Shown piece after piece: positions 37,367 to 46,487 of a stretch of 64,000 nucleotides of DNA. The DNA is from Gilliamella sp. B3022. GTDB taxonomy: Bacteria; Pseudomonadota; Gammaproteobacteria; Enterobacterales; Orbaceae. Both the position numbers and the translations under genes were made by a program. The notes below the pieces were generated by a model. The model did no database searches, was not told where the DNA came from, and was given only the letters and a program-made list of their open reading frames with translations. Where the stretch lies: positions 2,081,306 through 2,145,305 of the forward strand of contig NZ_CP071867.1 in assembly GCF_028751545.1 (NCBI RefSeq), in the 5' to 3' direction. Each line of letters starts with the position of its first letter. Within the stretch, counting starts at the first letter, position 1.

Positions 37367-37884
37367 CGTCCAAAATCCCGTAATGTGTTCATATCAAATA
37401 CTCTTACCGGTCCAGTCTGTTTTGGTACACCACCTGCAACAGGCAATGCATCATCAATGCCTAGTGAATATTTCCCTTCAGCGACCATTTTTAGAAAGCC
37501 CAGAACTTGTTTGTAATCACGCACGATAGGATCGCTTTTTTCATCAGAAACACGATTGCGATGTAATTTGTAACGAACAATAATGCGTGCCCAATCTGTC
37601 AATAATCGAGGCACAACAGTTAATGGCAGCTTATGCCCACGCTGACGCAAAAAACCATTGATTTCAGCTTCCGAATCGTTGATTGACTCAGTAATGCGCG
37701 AAATCGTTGCATGAGCCGCAGCCACATCATCCGTCGACCAGGAAGACGTATCTTGTTTATGAATAATTGCACTAAGTAAATCACTCGAAACAGGGATCTC
37801 ACCATCTTGAGCAACTGTTTGCGACAGTTCAATAAGACCCGGGCGCTCAGCGAGGTTAAGCAATGTAATATATGGAACATTCAT
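37363..37884 (-). CDS. DUF1320 (gp36-like) head completion protein
   Basis: 173 residues, helical. VPYITLLNLAERPGLIELSQTV at the start, SWSTDDVAAAHATISRITESINDSEAEINGFLRQRGHKLPL near 48-90, and LLTDWARIIVRYKLH. This is the DUF1320 pattern, a head-tail connector component. It lies between the major capsid and tail terminator genes. The family opens with a similar helical segment in Mu gp36. Confidence 0.8.
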   Translation of the reverse strand: MNVPYITLLNLAERPGLIELSQTVAQDGEIPVSSDLLSAIIHKQDTSSWSTDDVAAAHATISRITESINDSEAEINGFLRQRGHKLPLTVVPRLLTDWARIIVRYKLHRNRVSDEKSDPIVRDYKQVLGFLKMVAEGKYSLGIDDALPVAGGVPKQTGPVRVFDMNTLRDFGR

Positions 37885-37935
37885 CTTATCTCCCTCAAAC
37901 CAACAATAATTTATTGTTGGTTTTAGTTCACATTA

Positions 37936-38862
37936 TTATCCATTTGCTGGAATAACATTTTCAAACAAATAGCCCGCATCTTTAGCCACAACTAGCTCTT
38001 TGACCGATTCACCGACTCGAACACGTTGACCACCACGTAAACCGATATCAGGATCAACAATCGAACCCGAAACACGATCTTTAAATTGAGCTGTATAACC
38101 GAACGTCACACCACCTTTAGTATTTGCTAATTTATTGCGTACCGTGAATGATGCTTTATTGCCCCAAGCACGAAGTAATGCTGGCGATTTACCTGGTTTT
38201 GCACTATTTAAAAATGCATCACCGACATAAATAGCTTCTAACTCTAATAAGTCAGCTAAAAATCCGAGAGGAACTAAACCACTTTCACCGGCATTTCCAT
38301 GATATGCTGAAACAATCTTTGGATGACGACGTAATATTGTGGCAACTCGACGTCCTAGTGTGCCGATATTTGGACGCTGAACCATTGCATCGAATGCATC
38401 CGTTATTAATGCTACTGGGTCACTATCAGGATTATTCCATTGCTGTGCAGAAGTTAATGTTTGTTTATTGCTGTAATTTGCACCATTAAATAGCAAATTT
38501 GCAGCTCGAACCTCACGATCTAACAAAATTAAATCAGTCGTGGCCTCAACGGCATGACCAAGTGGGTTATAGCCTGTAATGGCTGTATCAATATCATCTT
38601 GAGGGACAGGGCTATCGAGTCCCCAATCTTCAACTGAGCTTTCTTTTTCTTTGGCACTAAACTCAACTTGATTCGGTTGTGACGTCCTACCAACTTTGGT
38701 ATTAGGCAAAGTAAATCGCTCTGAAAAATCAAATTCAAGCCATTTAAATGATGTGCTAGAAACAGGCACACGGGGCAAAACCTCATCGGCAATTAACTTA
38801 TTATTACGGTAACCGATAGCAATTGCAGTCAACTGCGGTTCAACGGGAAAAGGACGTTGCAT
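37936..38862 (-). CDS. Major capsid protein
   Basis: 308 residues, no obvious cleaved delta domain. AIAIGYRNNKLIADEVLPRVPVSSTSFKWLEFDFSERF at the start, then ILLDREVRAANLLFNGANY, RRVATILRRHPKIVSAYHG and a final VGESVKELVVAKDAGYLFENVIP, as in capsid proteins of Mu-like siphoviruses (HK97 fold expected). The scaffold is supplied by the internal start in the protease gene. AGGAG is 6 nt before the ATG. Confidence 0.85.
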   Translation of the reverse strand: MQRPFPVEPQLTAIAIGYRNNKLIADEVLPRVPVSSTSFKWLEFDFSERFTLPNTKVGRTSQPNQVEFSAKEKESSVEDWGLDSPVPQDDIDTAITGYNPLGHAVEATTDLILLDREVRAANLLFNGANYSNKQTLTSAQQWNNPDSDPVALITDAFDAMVQRPNIGTLGRRVATILRRHPKIVSAYHGNAGESGLVPLGFLADLLELEAIYVGDAFLNSAKPGKSPALLRAWGNKASFTVRNKLANTKGGVTFGYTAQFKDRVSGSIVDPDIGLRGGQRVRVGESVKELVVAKDAGYLFENVIPANG

Positions 38863-38923
38863 ATAAAACTCCTATTTATAAAATTGTTTATCAAAGACCA
38901 TGGACCATTAGTTAAATAAAAGG

Positions 38924-39283
38924 TTAAGCTTGTTTGCTTGGTGCAATCCAAATAGTGCCTAACTCATCGGCATCACCCGCAACTTCGGCATAGCCAATAA
39001 TAAAATCACCTGACATTGCTTTTTTAGCTCGACCATCGGCATTTGCTGTGATTGGATCACCAATCGCAATTGTTTCGCTATAAAAAACTTGTGCCAACCC
39101 ACTGCGCACAACATCAAACACTTCACCGTCACCACCACCAACAATTGTTGATACACCGATTAATAATGCGTTACCGTCAATCGCTGTTTTTGCTAGCCCA
39201 TCTTCACTACCATGGCACACAATTAAACGGGGTTTGATTTCGCCTTCAGCGATTTTTGCTACTGTTAATCCTGGAATATTCAT
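38924..39283 (-). CDS. DUF2190-like capsid decoration protein
   Basis: 119 residues: GNALLIGVSTIVGGGDGEVFDVVRSGLAQVFYSETIAIGDPITANADGRAKKAMSG and IIGYAEVAGDADELGTIWIAPSKQA. The short beta-barrel-like, Gly/Ala-rich pattern is that of phage capsid cement proteins (DUF2190 type) which decorate and stabilise the head. It lies between the protease/scaffold and capsid genes, the standard place. Confidence 0.75.
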   Translation of the reverse strand: MNIPGLTVAKIAEGEIKPRLIVCHGSEDGLAKTAIDGNALLIGVSTIVGGGDGEVFDVVRSGLAQVFYSETIAIGDPITANADGRAKKAMSGDFIIGYAEVAGDADELGTIWIAPSKQA

Positions 39284-39348
39284 ATAAAAACCTTTTGGTT
39301 AAAATTAAAATGATGCTGATATTAATAATCAGCCTGTAATTAATGCTC

Positions 39349-39825
39349 TTACTTTTTAGCTTTGGTTACATGCGTAACTGCTTGGCTAATTGAAATTGTA
39401 TTGCCTTTGTCTGCCTGTTCTTTTTGATATGCCTTGGCTGCATCAGCAATAACTTTTGGATCTTGTTTATCAACGTTATCTTCACTATCACTAGCAGCCG
39501 ATTTTTCAGCAAAGTTCATAAAAGCGGGACGCTCTGAAAGTACTTTTTTGATTAAATCAACTGGGGAACTGTTAACAGTTGCATCACCTTCAGCAAATGA
39601 AATTGGTTCATTGCCTAGTGACATAAACACTTCAACGACTGTAGTTTTATGAGCAGGTAATAATTTCCCATCTTTAACTAACTCATCAGCAAAAGCAGCA
39701 AATTCCGCTCGCTTGTTAGTTTGTTCTTTTTCTAGCAATGCTTGTTCACGTTTGGCTAGTTCAGCATTTTTAGCGTCAATTGCAGCTTGTTGTTCGGCAA
39801 AGCTAGCGTCTAAAGGTTGTGGCAT
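39349..39825 (-). CDS. Capsid scaffold from an internal start in the protease gene
   Basis: In-frame ATG at 39825 (MPQPLDASFAEQQAAIDAK) preceded by AGGAG 9 nt upstream in an A-rich run, one of the best ribosome sites in the prophage. It would give a 158-residue scaffold identical to the end of the protease, as in Mu gpI/gpZ. Coiled-coil-forming (AAIDAKNAELAKREQALLEKEQ) near the start; Gln/Lys/Ala-rich end. Confidence 0.75.
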   Translation of the reverse strand: MPQPLDASFAEQQAAIDAKNAELAKREQALLEKEQTNKRAEFAAFADELVKDGKLLPAHKTTVVEVFMSLGNEPISFAEGDATVNSSPVDLIKKVLSERPAFMNFAEKSAASDSEDNVDKQDPKVIADAAKAYQKEQADKGNTISISQAVTHVTKAKK

Positions 39826-40425
39826 TTTTTCTTTCTCCTTTTGTTTTCTGTCGGATATTGCACGCAATGATTCAAGGCGCCATTGCGGTAAAAATAAGTC
39901 AGCACTGGCAATGCCAGCTTTTTCAATCAGTAGGTCACGCAAATTAGCTAAAATTGAAATCAAATTCTCATCAAATTCTTCATCAGCCATCGAGAACTCA
40001 GCAGCACCTTGCTTGCCGTCAGATTCGGCAAAACTGGCGTCAGGCAAGCCTTTAATGGCCGGCGCTGCAGCACCTAAAAAGCCGATATGCCGAGCATAGT
40101 AATGACCGGGTTTAGGATTGCCTGGAGAATCTGGTAAATAAATTGAAAGTGAACGTTTTTTATAACTGCCCGCATTATAGGCTTCAGCAAATTCTGGATT
40201 AATCTGATCTAACTTGGCATAAACCAAACCATCTTTTACTTCAAATGATTTTGCCCACGCATACGCAGGAGCAGTTAATTTGGGGTGACCAATTACAGCA
40301 GGTGCTTCAGATAGGGTTGGATCATAGCTTTCAGCTAAATCAATACAGTTTTCTAAAGTAAAAGTGATTTTTCGACCATCTACCGCAGTATGCGTACCAG
40401 GTTTAAAAACGGGGATAAGTGCCAT
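39349..40425 (-). CDS. Mu I-like capsid protease with C-terminal scaffold
   Basis: 358 residues. The N-terminal 150 residues are the Mu-like prophage I protease: FTLENCIDLAESYDPTLSEAPAVIGHPKL, AYNAGSYKKRSLSIYLPDS and HIGFLGAAAPAIKGLPD. The C-terminal half is a Glu/Ala/Lys-rich scaffold with a coiled coil. It cleaves scaffold (and itself) during head maturation. SD GGAG lies in a hairpin (40431-40457). The motif at 40481-40504 upstream suggests that a transcript starts here. An internal start is listed separately. Confidence 0.88.
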   Translation of the reverse strand: MALIPVFKPGTHTAVDGRKITFTLENCIDLAESYDPTLSEAPAVIGHPKLTAPAYAWAKSFEVKDGLVYAKLDQINPEFAEAYNAGSYKKRSLSIYLPDSPGNPKPGHYYARHIGFLGAAAPAIKGLPDASFAESDGKQGAAEFSMADEEFDENLISILANLRDLLIEKAGIASADLFLPQWRLESLRAISDRKQKEKEKMPQPLDASFAEQQAAIDAKNAELAKREQALLEKEQTNKRAEFAAFADELVKDGKLLPAHKTTVVEVFMSLGNEPISFAEGDATVNSSPVDLIKKVLSERPAFMNFAEKSAASDSEDNVDKQDPKVIADAAKAYQKEQADKGNTISISQAVTHVTKAKK

Positions 40426-40430
40426 AAAAA

Positions 40431-40457
40431 ATGCTCCAACAAATTGATATAGAGCAT
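40431..40457 (-). promoter_or_regulatory. Hairpin covering the protease-gene ribosome site
   Basis: 6-bp stem ATGCTC/GAGCAT with a 15-nt loop; the minus-strand 3' arm contains GGAGCAT, the Shine-Dalgarno of the gene starting at 40425. Confidence 0.5.
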
Positions 40458-40480
40458 CATGACTTATTTTGAGAAAAGGG

Positions 40481-40504
40481 TAATCTGAACGCGGGCAGAT
40501 AATT
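40481..40504 (-). promoter_or_regulatory. Late-promoter motif, copy 1
   Basis: 24-bp sequence with core TGAACGCGGGCAGAT, 21/24 identical to 48659-48682. It lies 56 bp upstream of the protease start, against 62 bp for the holin copy. Candidate binding site for a Mor/C-type activator of late transcription. Confidence 0.55.
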
Positions 40505-40656
40505 TTTTAATGATTTGGAAAGGGGAACGGCAAAATAATAGAAGAAATATACACTAAAAACTTATTATAAAGCATTTACAACACGATTAAAGTGATTCGT
40601 AAACAAACTAATTAGCCTTTTTTAGTAAAGTGGCTTAAAACGCGTTATATTGCGTT

Positions 40657-41139
40657 TTAAGCAAAACCCAAGTTCTCACGCACAACATCGACCAATAGCA
40701 ATTTATCTTGGGCACTAATACCTAGCCATGGTCTTGCTGGAATTACCAATTGTTTTACTGGACGACCACCAACATTTAATGCATTAGCGCTGACGGGTTT
40801 AATAATTCCGCCAAATTGATGGATAGCACCGTACACTAGATTGGTACCAAACAATAATGTATTACCTTCAATCTGCCAATGCAACGTACTTCTTAGATTA
40901 CCATCTAGCGTTAAAATTTTATCTTTTTGTTTGGGTTTAGATTGTTGATACCACGGTGATAATGCTTGCCATGGTATACCGTCTGGAGATTCTTGTGCAT
41001 TAAAGCGTGCTTCATGAATATCAAGTAATACTTCGCCCATATGACTAAATAAACGTTGAGTATCATCTATGGCTGCTTCAATATAAAGCATAGCATCAAG
41101 TGCATCTTGTATATTAAACTCAATATTTACGCCAGTCAT
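40657..41139 (-). CDS. Virion morphogenesis protein (Mu gpG-like)
   Basis: 160 residues from ATG 41139 (MTGVNIEFNIQDALDAMLY), with AGGTGAAAAA upstream; an open extension to 41265 overlaps the F gene and is not conserved. MGEVLLDIHEARFNAQESPDGIPWQALSPWY and KILTLDGNLRSTLHWQ, then YGAIHQFGG, are the phage virion morphogenesis (Mu gpG) pattern, a head-to-tail joining or tail completion role. It follows the F gene after about 100 bases and precedes the protease. Confidence 0.88.
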   Translation of the reverse strand: MTGVNIEFNIQDALDAMLYIEAAIDDTQRLFSHMGEVLLDIHEARFNAQESPDGIPWQALSPWYQQSKPKQKDKILTLDGNLRSTLHWQIEGNTLLFGTNLVYGAIHQFGGIIKPVSANALNVGGRPVKQLVIPARPWLGISAQDKLLLVDVVRENLGFA

Positions 41140-41236
41140 TTTTTCACCTATACTAGTTTGTATGTACGGGCAGCTTCCGCCAAAGCCTCGAATCCCACGT
41201 ACAGCGACCCAATCGTGGCGGTGATTGGGTTTTATT

Positions 41237-42466
41237 TTATGTTCGTTTAAACACTCGAACACCAACCCTCAGTTGCTCTAGATAGTCGGGGTTATCAGGC
41301 GCAAATGTCGTCACACCGAGCCAACCATCATCACCCACTTCAAATACCGCAAGCATTGGCTTAACTTCACCATCAATCATAAAACGCGAGATATAACGCC
41401 GACGAACTACCGATTTTTGTAGATGATCAAAGTATTCCATTCTTGTCCAAATTTCATCGGGCAGTTTTAACGAATCCGCAAGTAACAATAAAAATTGCTC
41501 ACGACCACGTTTTGTAACTTTCAATTCACCAGTTTTGCTAACAGTGAAAAGCTGTTTACCGATTACTAATGCATCACCGGCTACATCTTTAAAAATAGCT
41601 GGTTTAGTTAACGTTGCGCCAAATTTATTTAAGAAAATATTGGCATAATCTGCTTCAGTTAGGCCTTTTTCTAACAGTCTATTTTTACTTACTTCACGGA
41701 TAGCTGGCCATTCATCAGTTGCTTTGCTTGATGGTAAACCTCGTTTTAAAGTTGGATCTGTATCTAATGGATTTGGTACAAAATTATCAAGTCTTGATTG
41801 TCCGGGGATATGTTCAAAACTTGGGTCAATCCCTTCTGGCACTCTTACAATACGCGGATTACCACTATTTTCACCAATCACTCTATCAACCCAATTTATT
41901 GTTGGTGCTTTGTCAGGTTGGTGTTTTCCCATTCTTTTTAAATCACCTTTAGTTCGCCCACGAACACGACATTGACAACCATAGCCATTGGGTGGAAAGT
42001 GAGTATTCCACCAAGGATCATTAAAATCTAATACCAGATGATCCCAACTTTGATGAAGTTCACGAGGGTGTTCAACATAATCACTATGCAAATATTCCAT
42101 ATATGGAAATTTAGCATCACGTAATTGTTGATAACGTCCAGCTTGATAAGATGAATTTAAATTCGTTTCATAGATGATACGAGTACGCCAGTTAAAACCG
42201 CCGTTATAACTCCAACCATAACGTTCTACTATCTCAGCAAAGTCTTTACGGAACTCATCCAGTGTAGTACCTTGGCTAATTGCTTTATCAATAGCTGCAC
42301 GAAAATCATTTAGTAATGCATTACGATTAGCACCCGCCACAACAAAGGCATAATCATGCTCATTATTGTAGATATCTACATAGCTGTTTGTGGGCACATT
42401 TGCTTTACGTCTGAAGAATTCAATTTGCTCTTTAAATGGCAACGAGCCATATGCGACATTAACCAT
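41237..42466 (-). CDS. Minor head protein (Mu gpF / SPP1 gp7) with C-terminal nuclease-like domain
   Basis: About 409 residues from ATG 42466 (SD GAGGA, 9 nt). Residues 1-185 are the head morphogenesis domain: YETNLNSSYQAGRYQQLRDAKFPYMEYLHSD and WWNTHFPPNGYGCQCRVRGRTKGDLKR (the Cys-rich signature). Residues about 255-409 (LPDEIWTRMEYFDHLQKSVVRRRYISRFMIDG...DGWLGVTTFAPDN...LRVGVRVFKR) match the phage Barnase-EndoU-ColicinE5/D-RelE-like nuclease (PBECR2) pattern. If active, an RNase-like toxin would be packed with the head. It overlaps the portal gene end by 8 bases. Confidence 0.85.
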   Translation of the reverse strand: MVNVAYGSLPFKEQIEFFRRKANVPTNSYVDIYNNEHDYAFVVAGANRNALLNDFRAAIDKAISQGTTLDEFRKDFAEIVERYGWSYNGGFNWRTRIIYETNLNSSYQAGRYQQLRDAKFPYMEYLHSDYVEHPRELHQSWDHLVLDFNDPWWNTHFPPNGYGCQCRVRGRTKGDLKRMGKHQPDKAPTINWVDRVIGENSGNPRIVRVPEGIDPSFEHIPGQSRLDNFVPNPLDTDPTLKRGLPSSKATDEWPAIREVSKNRLLEKGLTEADYANIFLNKFGATLTKPAIFKDVAGDALVIGKQLFTVSKTGELKVTKRGREQFLLLLADSLKLPDEIWTRMEYFDHLQKSVVRRRYISRFMIDGEVKPMLAVFEVGDDGWLGVTTFAPDNPDYLEQLRVGVRVFKRT

Positions 42467-43955
42467 TTTTGCTATCCTCAAGTAGTTCTGTGCGACCTGC
42501 TAAATTAGCTGCTGTTAATGCTTCAGCCATGACCTTTGCATATTCATCTAATTGCATATCGGGAATTAGCTTAAATAACTTATCACGTAATTCTTCTAAT
42601 GATTGTACGCTATCAACCAGTTCTTTAATTTGATTAATCCATTGGTCGGTAATAGGTTGCATCTCGGTATTTAAACGATTTGATTGCAACACAGGTGCAA
42701 AGTTATTCGGTTGCTGTTCGGCAAAATCAACGTTTTTTAAAGATTGCACATCAATCGGTTCTGCTGGTGCTGGTTGCGGTTTTTCTTCCCATTCCCCGCC
42801 GTACGTATCTTGCACATGAGCTAACGTTGGGCGGTAGCCAGTGGATTCAATAATATTTTTATCACGTTCTGACATTGATTTTAAATCTTCTGGTTCATCA
42901 AAAATACGTGAAACCTGAGGAACAGCAGCACCGGGAAAATTCATCTGTGTAAACCATGTACCAGGTCCACGATTCCAGCTTTCACACATTACATCAGAAT
43001 CTGATTTAGCAATTGATGTTAGTACCGCAGCTTGTAATGACTCATCACCACCGATTGAACTAGATGCACCACCTGAAGAAGTGATTTGCCCAACGGTTAC
43101 ACGCCTAATTGCTTCGTTCATTGAGTCATAGAATGCCTTATAATCGCCTGCGCCTGAGCGTGCTATTTGTAGCAATTCAAGCGTCATGCCATCTGGCATG
43201 ATGATGCCTGAATCGGTCTGAATTGCACGAGTGAGTGACAGTAAGTCCCGTTTTTGTTCAGGTGTTGCACCTGTACTATATTTTCCCACAGCCGTTGGCA
43301 TGCCGAATTTTTCCAGAAAAATTAGCCAGAACTTAATATCATTGCGTTTAAAAAAGCTTGGCCAGTAAAGCCAGTGAGCAAGTCCAAGTCCATACGGTTC
43401 ATCATCATGATCGGCACCTGTGGCATAATGCCAAAAGTACGGTGCATCACAAGCAACACCTTCATGCATATTATTGGGCGTTAATAAGCGCAGTTCACCC
43501 ATTGGAGTAAACCGAAAACGACGCCGATCACGAACTTTGATATCATTAATCCAATATAGATTATCTTTGATGCCATAAATTAACTCCGCAACAGCATAAC
43601 CATAAAAAACACCGTAGTGCATTAATTTAGTCACTCGGTCAAATCCCACCGATTTTAGTAACTCACTCATCGCGTCAGCAGCTTCAGTATCAATTGGTTT
43701 ATCGCCCCCAGGCTCAACTTTCCATTCGCGTGAAATCACTGCATCTTGACGTTGGGTGAAGGCTGATTTAACTTCATCGTCGTTTAAAACTTCTTTGTAA
43801 ATATCTAAACGGCCACCACCCCGATTACGAAGCACACTATCATCGGGTAGCGCTAGTGCACCCACAAAGGGACGAGTAATATCATTACCATCACCTGTTC
43901 CGGCTACTTCACGGCCAGTTTCAACGCTTGGCTTTTTGCCTTTAGACCATAACAT
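42459..43955 (-). CDS. Portal protein (DUF935, Mu gp29-like)
   Basis: About 498 residues from ATG 43955, which overlaps the terminase stop by one base. The DUF935 portal: RDAVISREWKVEPGG near 87, RVTKLMHYGVFYGYAVAELIYG near 120, HYATGADHDDEPYGLGLAHWLYWPSFFKRNDIKFWLIFLEKFGMPTAVGKYS and DSMNEAIRRVTVGQITSSGGASS. It forms the dodecameric vertex through which DNA is packed and leaves. Between terminase and minor head protein, as in Mu. Confidence 0.93.
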   Translation of the reverse strand: MLWSKGKKPSVETGREVAGTGDGNDITRPFVGALALPDDSVLRNRGGGRLDIYKEVLNDDEVKSAFTQRQDAVISREWKVEPGGDKPIDTEAADAMSELLKSVGFDRVTKLMHYGVFYGYAVAELIYGIKDNLYWINDIKVRDRRRFRFTPMGELRLLTPNNMHEGVACDAPYFWHYATGADHDDEPYGLGLAHWLYWPSFFKRNDIKFWLIFLEKFGMPTAVGKYSTGATPEQKRDLLSLTRAIQTDSGIIMPDGMTLELLQIARSGAGDYKAFYDSMNEAIRRVTVGQITSSGGASSSIGGDESLQAAVLTSIAKSDSDVMCESWNRGPGTWFTQMNFPGAAVPQVSRIFDEPEDLKSMSERDKNIIESTGYRPTLAHVQDTYGGEWEEKPQPAPAEPIDVQSLKNVDFAEQQPNNFAPVLQSNRLNTEMQPITDQWINQIKELVDSVQSLEELRDKLFKLIPDMQLDEYAKVMAEALTAANLAGRTELLEDSKNG

Positions 43956-45634
43956 CAAATAAATCCTCCAAAATCGTTACCGCCACGAACTGTTCCAAAA
44001 CCAGTATCGGCAAATTGTCCAAATGATGAATCATTCACATAACCATATAACTGATGATAAATATCACGCTCGCCTGTTGATTGTCCCTCAATTTGTGCCG
44101 TTTTATTTAACGTTGCATACCAAGCTAAGCAGCCAGCAATTGCAGAGTCACCGTGGCGAACTAAATCAGGATCTTTTAAGTCCTTCCTCTCCAGTTTCGG
44201 TACCATTGGAATTCCGTCAACAGAGCGTACGGCACGTAAATCTTGCTCAATATTTGAATCACGTGGAATATCAATTGTGCCATCTTCAAATGCGCTGATA
44301 AATTTTTGCATCCACAGTCCATACCATTGGCGGTTTAAATTAATTTCTGCAATAAATGGTCGACCAAATTTATCTGCTGTATATTCAGCTAAAACCATGC
44401 CAGGGCCCGTAGCATCCATTGCACCACCCATTAAGCGCGGTAATTTGCTAATAATAAAAAATAAAATCTGCTGTTGTTGAGCGGATGGTACATTATTTAA
44501 CTCAACCGAAAATGGCACTTTACGCATTAAATTTTGTTCAATAGCCATTGGCCAAATAACTGAAAAATGGCGATGTCTAGCAAAGTCCATTCCAAAAACA
44601 TGCTCATGTTGGTGATTTAAGACTGCTATCAATGGCTCTATATCTTGCTGAATCCAGTTATCACACCACGAAATGCGATCTAATTCATCTTTTTCAGCAA
44701 AATCATCACCGCAGATCAAGCGCAATACTGGACGTTCCTCACGCATAGCACGTTCAATCCAAACACCCGGAATACAGACACCTTGACCATCACGAGGAAT
44801 AGCATCAAGCTCTTCACGCATAGCGGCTTTATTTGGTCCGTATGAATTACGAATTGTTGTATACCATTTCTTTTTTGACTCAATGGTTGGCTCTTCTCCT
44901 TTCATATAACAAACACGTTCATATAGACCGTTAGCAACAGCATCATCAAATGTCACTCGGTAAACTTGTGCTGTGTCACCATATATACCGTTTTCGATAT
45001 CGATAACAAATTGATTAAATGGATTGAATTTACCATTATGTGATGAAATAACGATGATGCGACCTCCCCAGATTAATAAAGCTGTTGCGGCATCAAGTAC
45101 ACATTGTACGTCTTGGTGAAACGCAGCCTCATCAATAATGACTAAACCTTGTAAACCACGGATATTAGCGGGACGAGAAGATAACGCCGTAATTTGATAG
45201 CCTGATGAAAAACGAATTCGGTACGCCGTGATATAACGTGAATTTTTATTTTCATCAACATCTTCAAATAGAAACTCTTCAATACTTGATACTGATGATG
45301 ATTGTTGCTCGGCAATAACTTTAGAAAACTTGGCACAATAGCCGATAAATTCAAGGCCTTTTTCTTTTGTGTCACCAATATAGAAAACATTCATACCACC
45401 AGCAGATTTACGAGCACCAGCGACAAGTACCGCTTCAAAACTGAATGCAAAAGTAATACCTGTACGACGACCTTTCGGAATAGCTAAAATAGCAGCTTGA
45501 ATTTTTAACGCTTCAATTTGGTGTTTCATCAACACGCCATCAAATAACGGATTAAAATTATCAGGAATATCACGGGCACGGGCGGGTAATTCCTCCCATT
45601 CAATCACTCTAACGGTGGATGCAAGTTGCTTCAT
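43955..45634 (-). CDS. Terminase large subunit (Mu gp28-like)
   Basis: 559 residues; packaging ATPase plus nuclease that cuts headful concatemers or host-flanked Mu DNA. IAAILAIPKGRRTGITFAFSFEAVL (Walker-like, Arg-Arg-Thr-Gly) near 45, GLQGLVIIDEAAFHQDV (Walker B) near 165, IIVISSHNGKFN (coupling motif), and nuclease-domain acidic residues in FGMDFARHRHFSVIW and GGAMDATGPGMVLAEY. The ATG overlaps the small-subunit stop by one base, so the two are translationally coupled. Confidence 0.93.
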   Translation of the reverse strand: MKQLASTVRVIEWEELPARARDIPDNFNPLFDGVLMKHQIEALKIQAAILAIPKGRRTGITFAFSFEAVLVAGARKSAGGMNVFYIGDTKEKGLEFIGYCAKFSKVIAEQQSSSVSSIEEFLFEDVDENKNSRYITAYRIRFSSGYQITALSSRPANIRGLQGLVIIDEAAFHQDVQCVLDAATALLIWGGRIIVISSHNGKFNPFNQFVIDIENGIYGDTAQVYRVTFDDAVANGLYERVCYMKGEEPTIESKKKWYTTIRNSYGPNKAAMREELDAIPRDGQGVCIPGVWIERAMREERPVLRLICGDDFAEKDELDRISWCDNWIQQDIEPLIAVLNHQHEHVFGMDFARHRHFSVIWPMAIEQNLMRKVPFSVELNNVPSAQQQQILFFIISKLPRLMGGAMDATGPGMVLAEYTADKFGRPFIAEINLNRQWYGLWMQKFISAFEDGTIDIPRDSNIEQDLRAVRSVDGIPMVPKLERKDLKDPDLVRHGDSAIAGCLAWYATLNKTAQIEGQSTGERDIYHQLYGYVNDSSFGQFADTGFGTVRGGNDFGGFI

Positions 45635-46182
45635 TATTTGATCCCTAATACTTTTTCTTTCCAGAATTGGATTGAATTTTCATCAAGACCTTGTGCTTTG
45701 GCTACACTATTAAGATTTGACTCTTGCTCGCGCAATAACTTGTCACGTGCTGCTTTTTCGATTTCCTGCCGCTCTTTAAAACTTAATTGACGGGCTTGCA
45801 TGGCTTCTTTAGCGGCTTTCGCTAAAAAACTAATATCCTTGATAGTGATATCTTCTGATTCATGCGCCTTAAATGCAGCACGCGTTGCCAGCGTTGTAAC
45901 AGCCTGAGCAAGTAGTGCCCCTGATTTATCATCAACACTATCACCAAGTTCATCAACCAAAATACGTGATGCTGTTTCAATTTCACGTAAGCTATTAGTC
46001 ATTTCATTAAAACCTTTTTGATAGCGGTGAAGACTAGAACGGCTTGGCGTATCAGTACTTGGGAATTTTTGTTGCAGCTCTGCAATCATTTCATCAAGAG
46101 TAAGTTGATCTGCTCGTAGTAGTTTCTCAATATAACTACGTACCTCAGGCTCTAGTTTGTGGATCGTTGATTTACGTCCCAT
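45634..46182 (-). CDS. DUF3486 protein (Mu gp27-like, small terminase)
   Basis: 182 residues: GRKSTIHKLEPEVRSYIEKLLRADQLTLDEMIAELQQKFP with an HTH, SRSSLHRYQKGF, then a helical part AQAVTTLATRAAFKAHESEDITIKDISFLAKAAKEAMQARQLSFKER. This is the DUF3486 pattern; the position before the large subunit supports a DNA-recognising small terminase role. Confidence 0.88.
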   Translation of the reverse strand: MGRKSTIHKLEPEVRSYIEKLLRADQLTLDEMIAELQQKFPSTDTPSRSSLHRYQKGFNEMTNSLREIETASRILVDELGDSVDDKSGALLAQAVTTLATRAAFKAHESEDITIKDISFLAKAAKEAMQARQLSFKERQEIEKAARDKLLREQESNLNSVAKAQGLDENSIQFWKEKVLGIK

Positions 46183-46184
46183 AA

Positions 46185-46481
46185 TTACGCTCCTGCGCTT
46201 GGACGTTTTACACCAGGCACAACAACTTTACCAGTGGCCACATCAGCACCAAAATCGGTTAAACGAGCAACAACAACACTACCGATTGTTTCGGTTTTAA
46301 TTAAGTCTTGTTGTCCAAGCCAACTTAAATGGGTTTTAACTTGATCACGACTAATAGCGTGGCCATAGTGATCTAACGCACTATAGATAATACTAGAATT
46401 ACTGCTATAACTTGGCATTTCATATAAGATACGCAAAATAACCAAACGTTGATCTTCTTTTAAAAATTCAGCGTAGCTCAT
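46185..46481 (-). CDS. VpaChn25_0724-family phage protein (BcepMu gp26-like)
   Basis: 98 residues: FLKEDQRLVILRILYEMPSYSSNSSIIYSALDHYGHAISRDQVKTHLSWLGQQDLIK is a winged-helix-like fold; LTDFGADVATGKVVVPGVKRPSAGA ends it. This small protein regularly precedes the DUF3486 gene in BcepMu-type and other Mu-like phages. It probably binds DNA; its role is not established. Confidence 0.8.
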   Translation of the reverse strand: MSYAEFLKEDQRLVILRILYEMPSYSSNSSIIYSALDHYGHAISRDQVKTHLSWLGQQDLIKTETIGSVVVARLTDFGADVATGKVVVPGVKRPSAGA

Positions 46482-46487
46482 AATTCC

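Noticed and set aside
41140-41265. Longer start for the virion morphogenesis protein
   Set aside because: The extra 42 residues overlap the minor head gene and are not conserved; ATG 41139 has a ribosome site.
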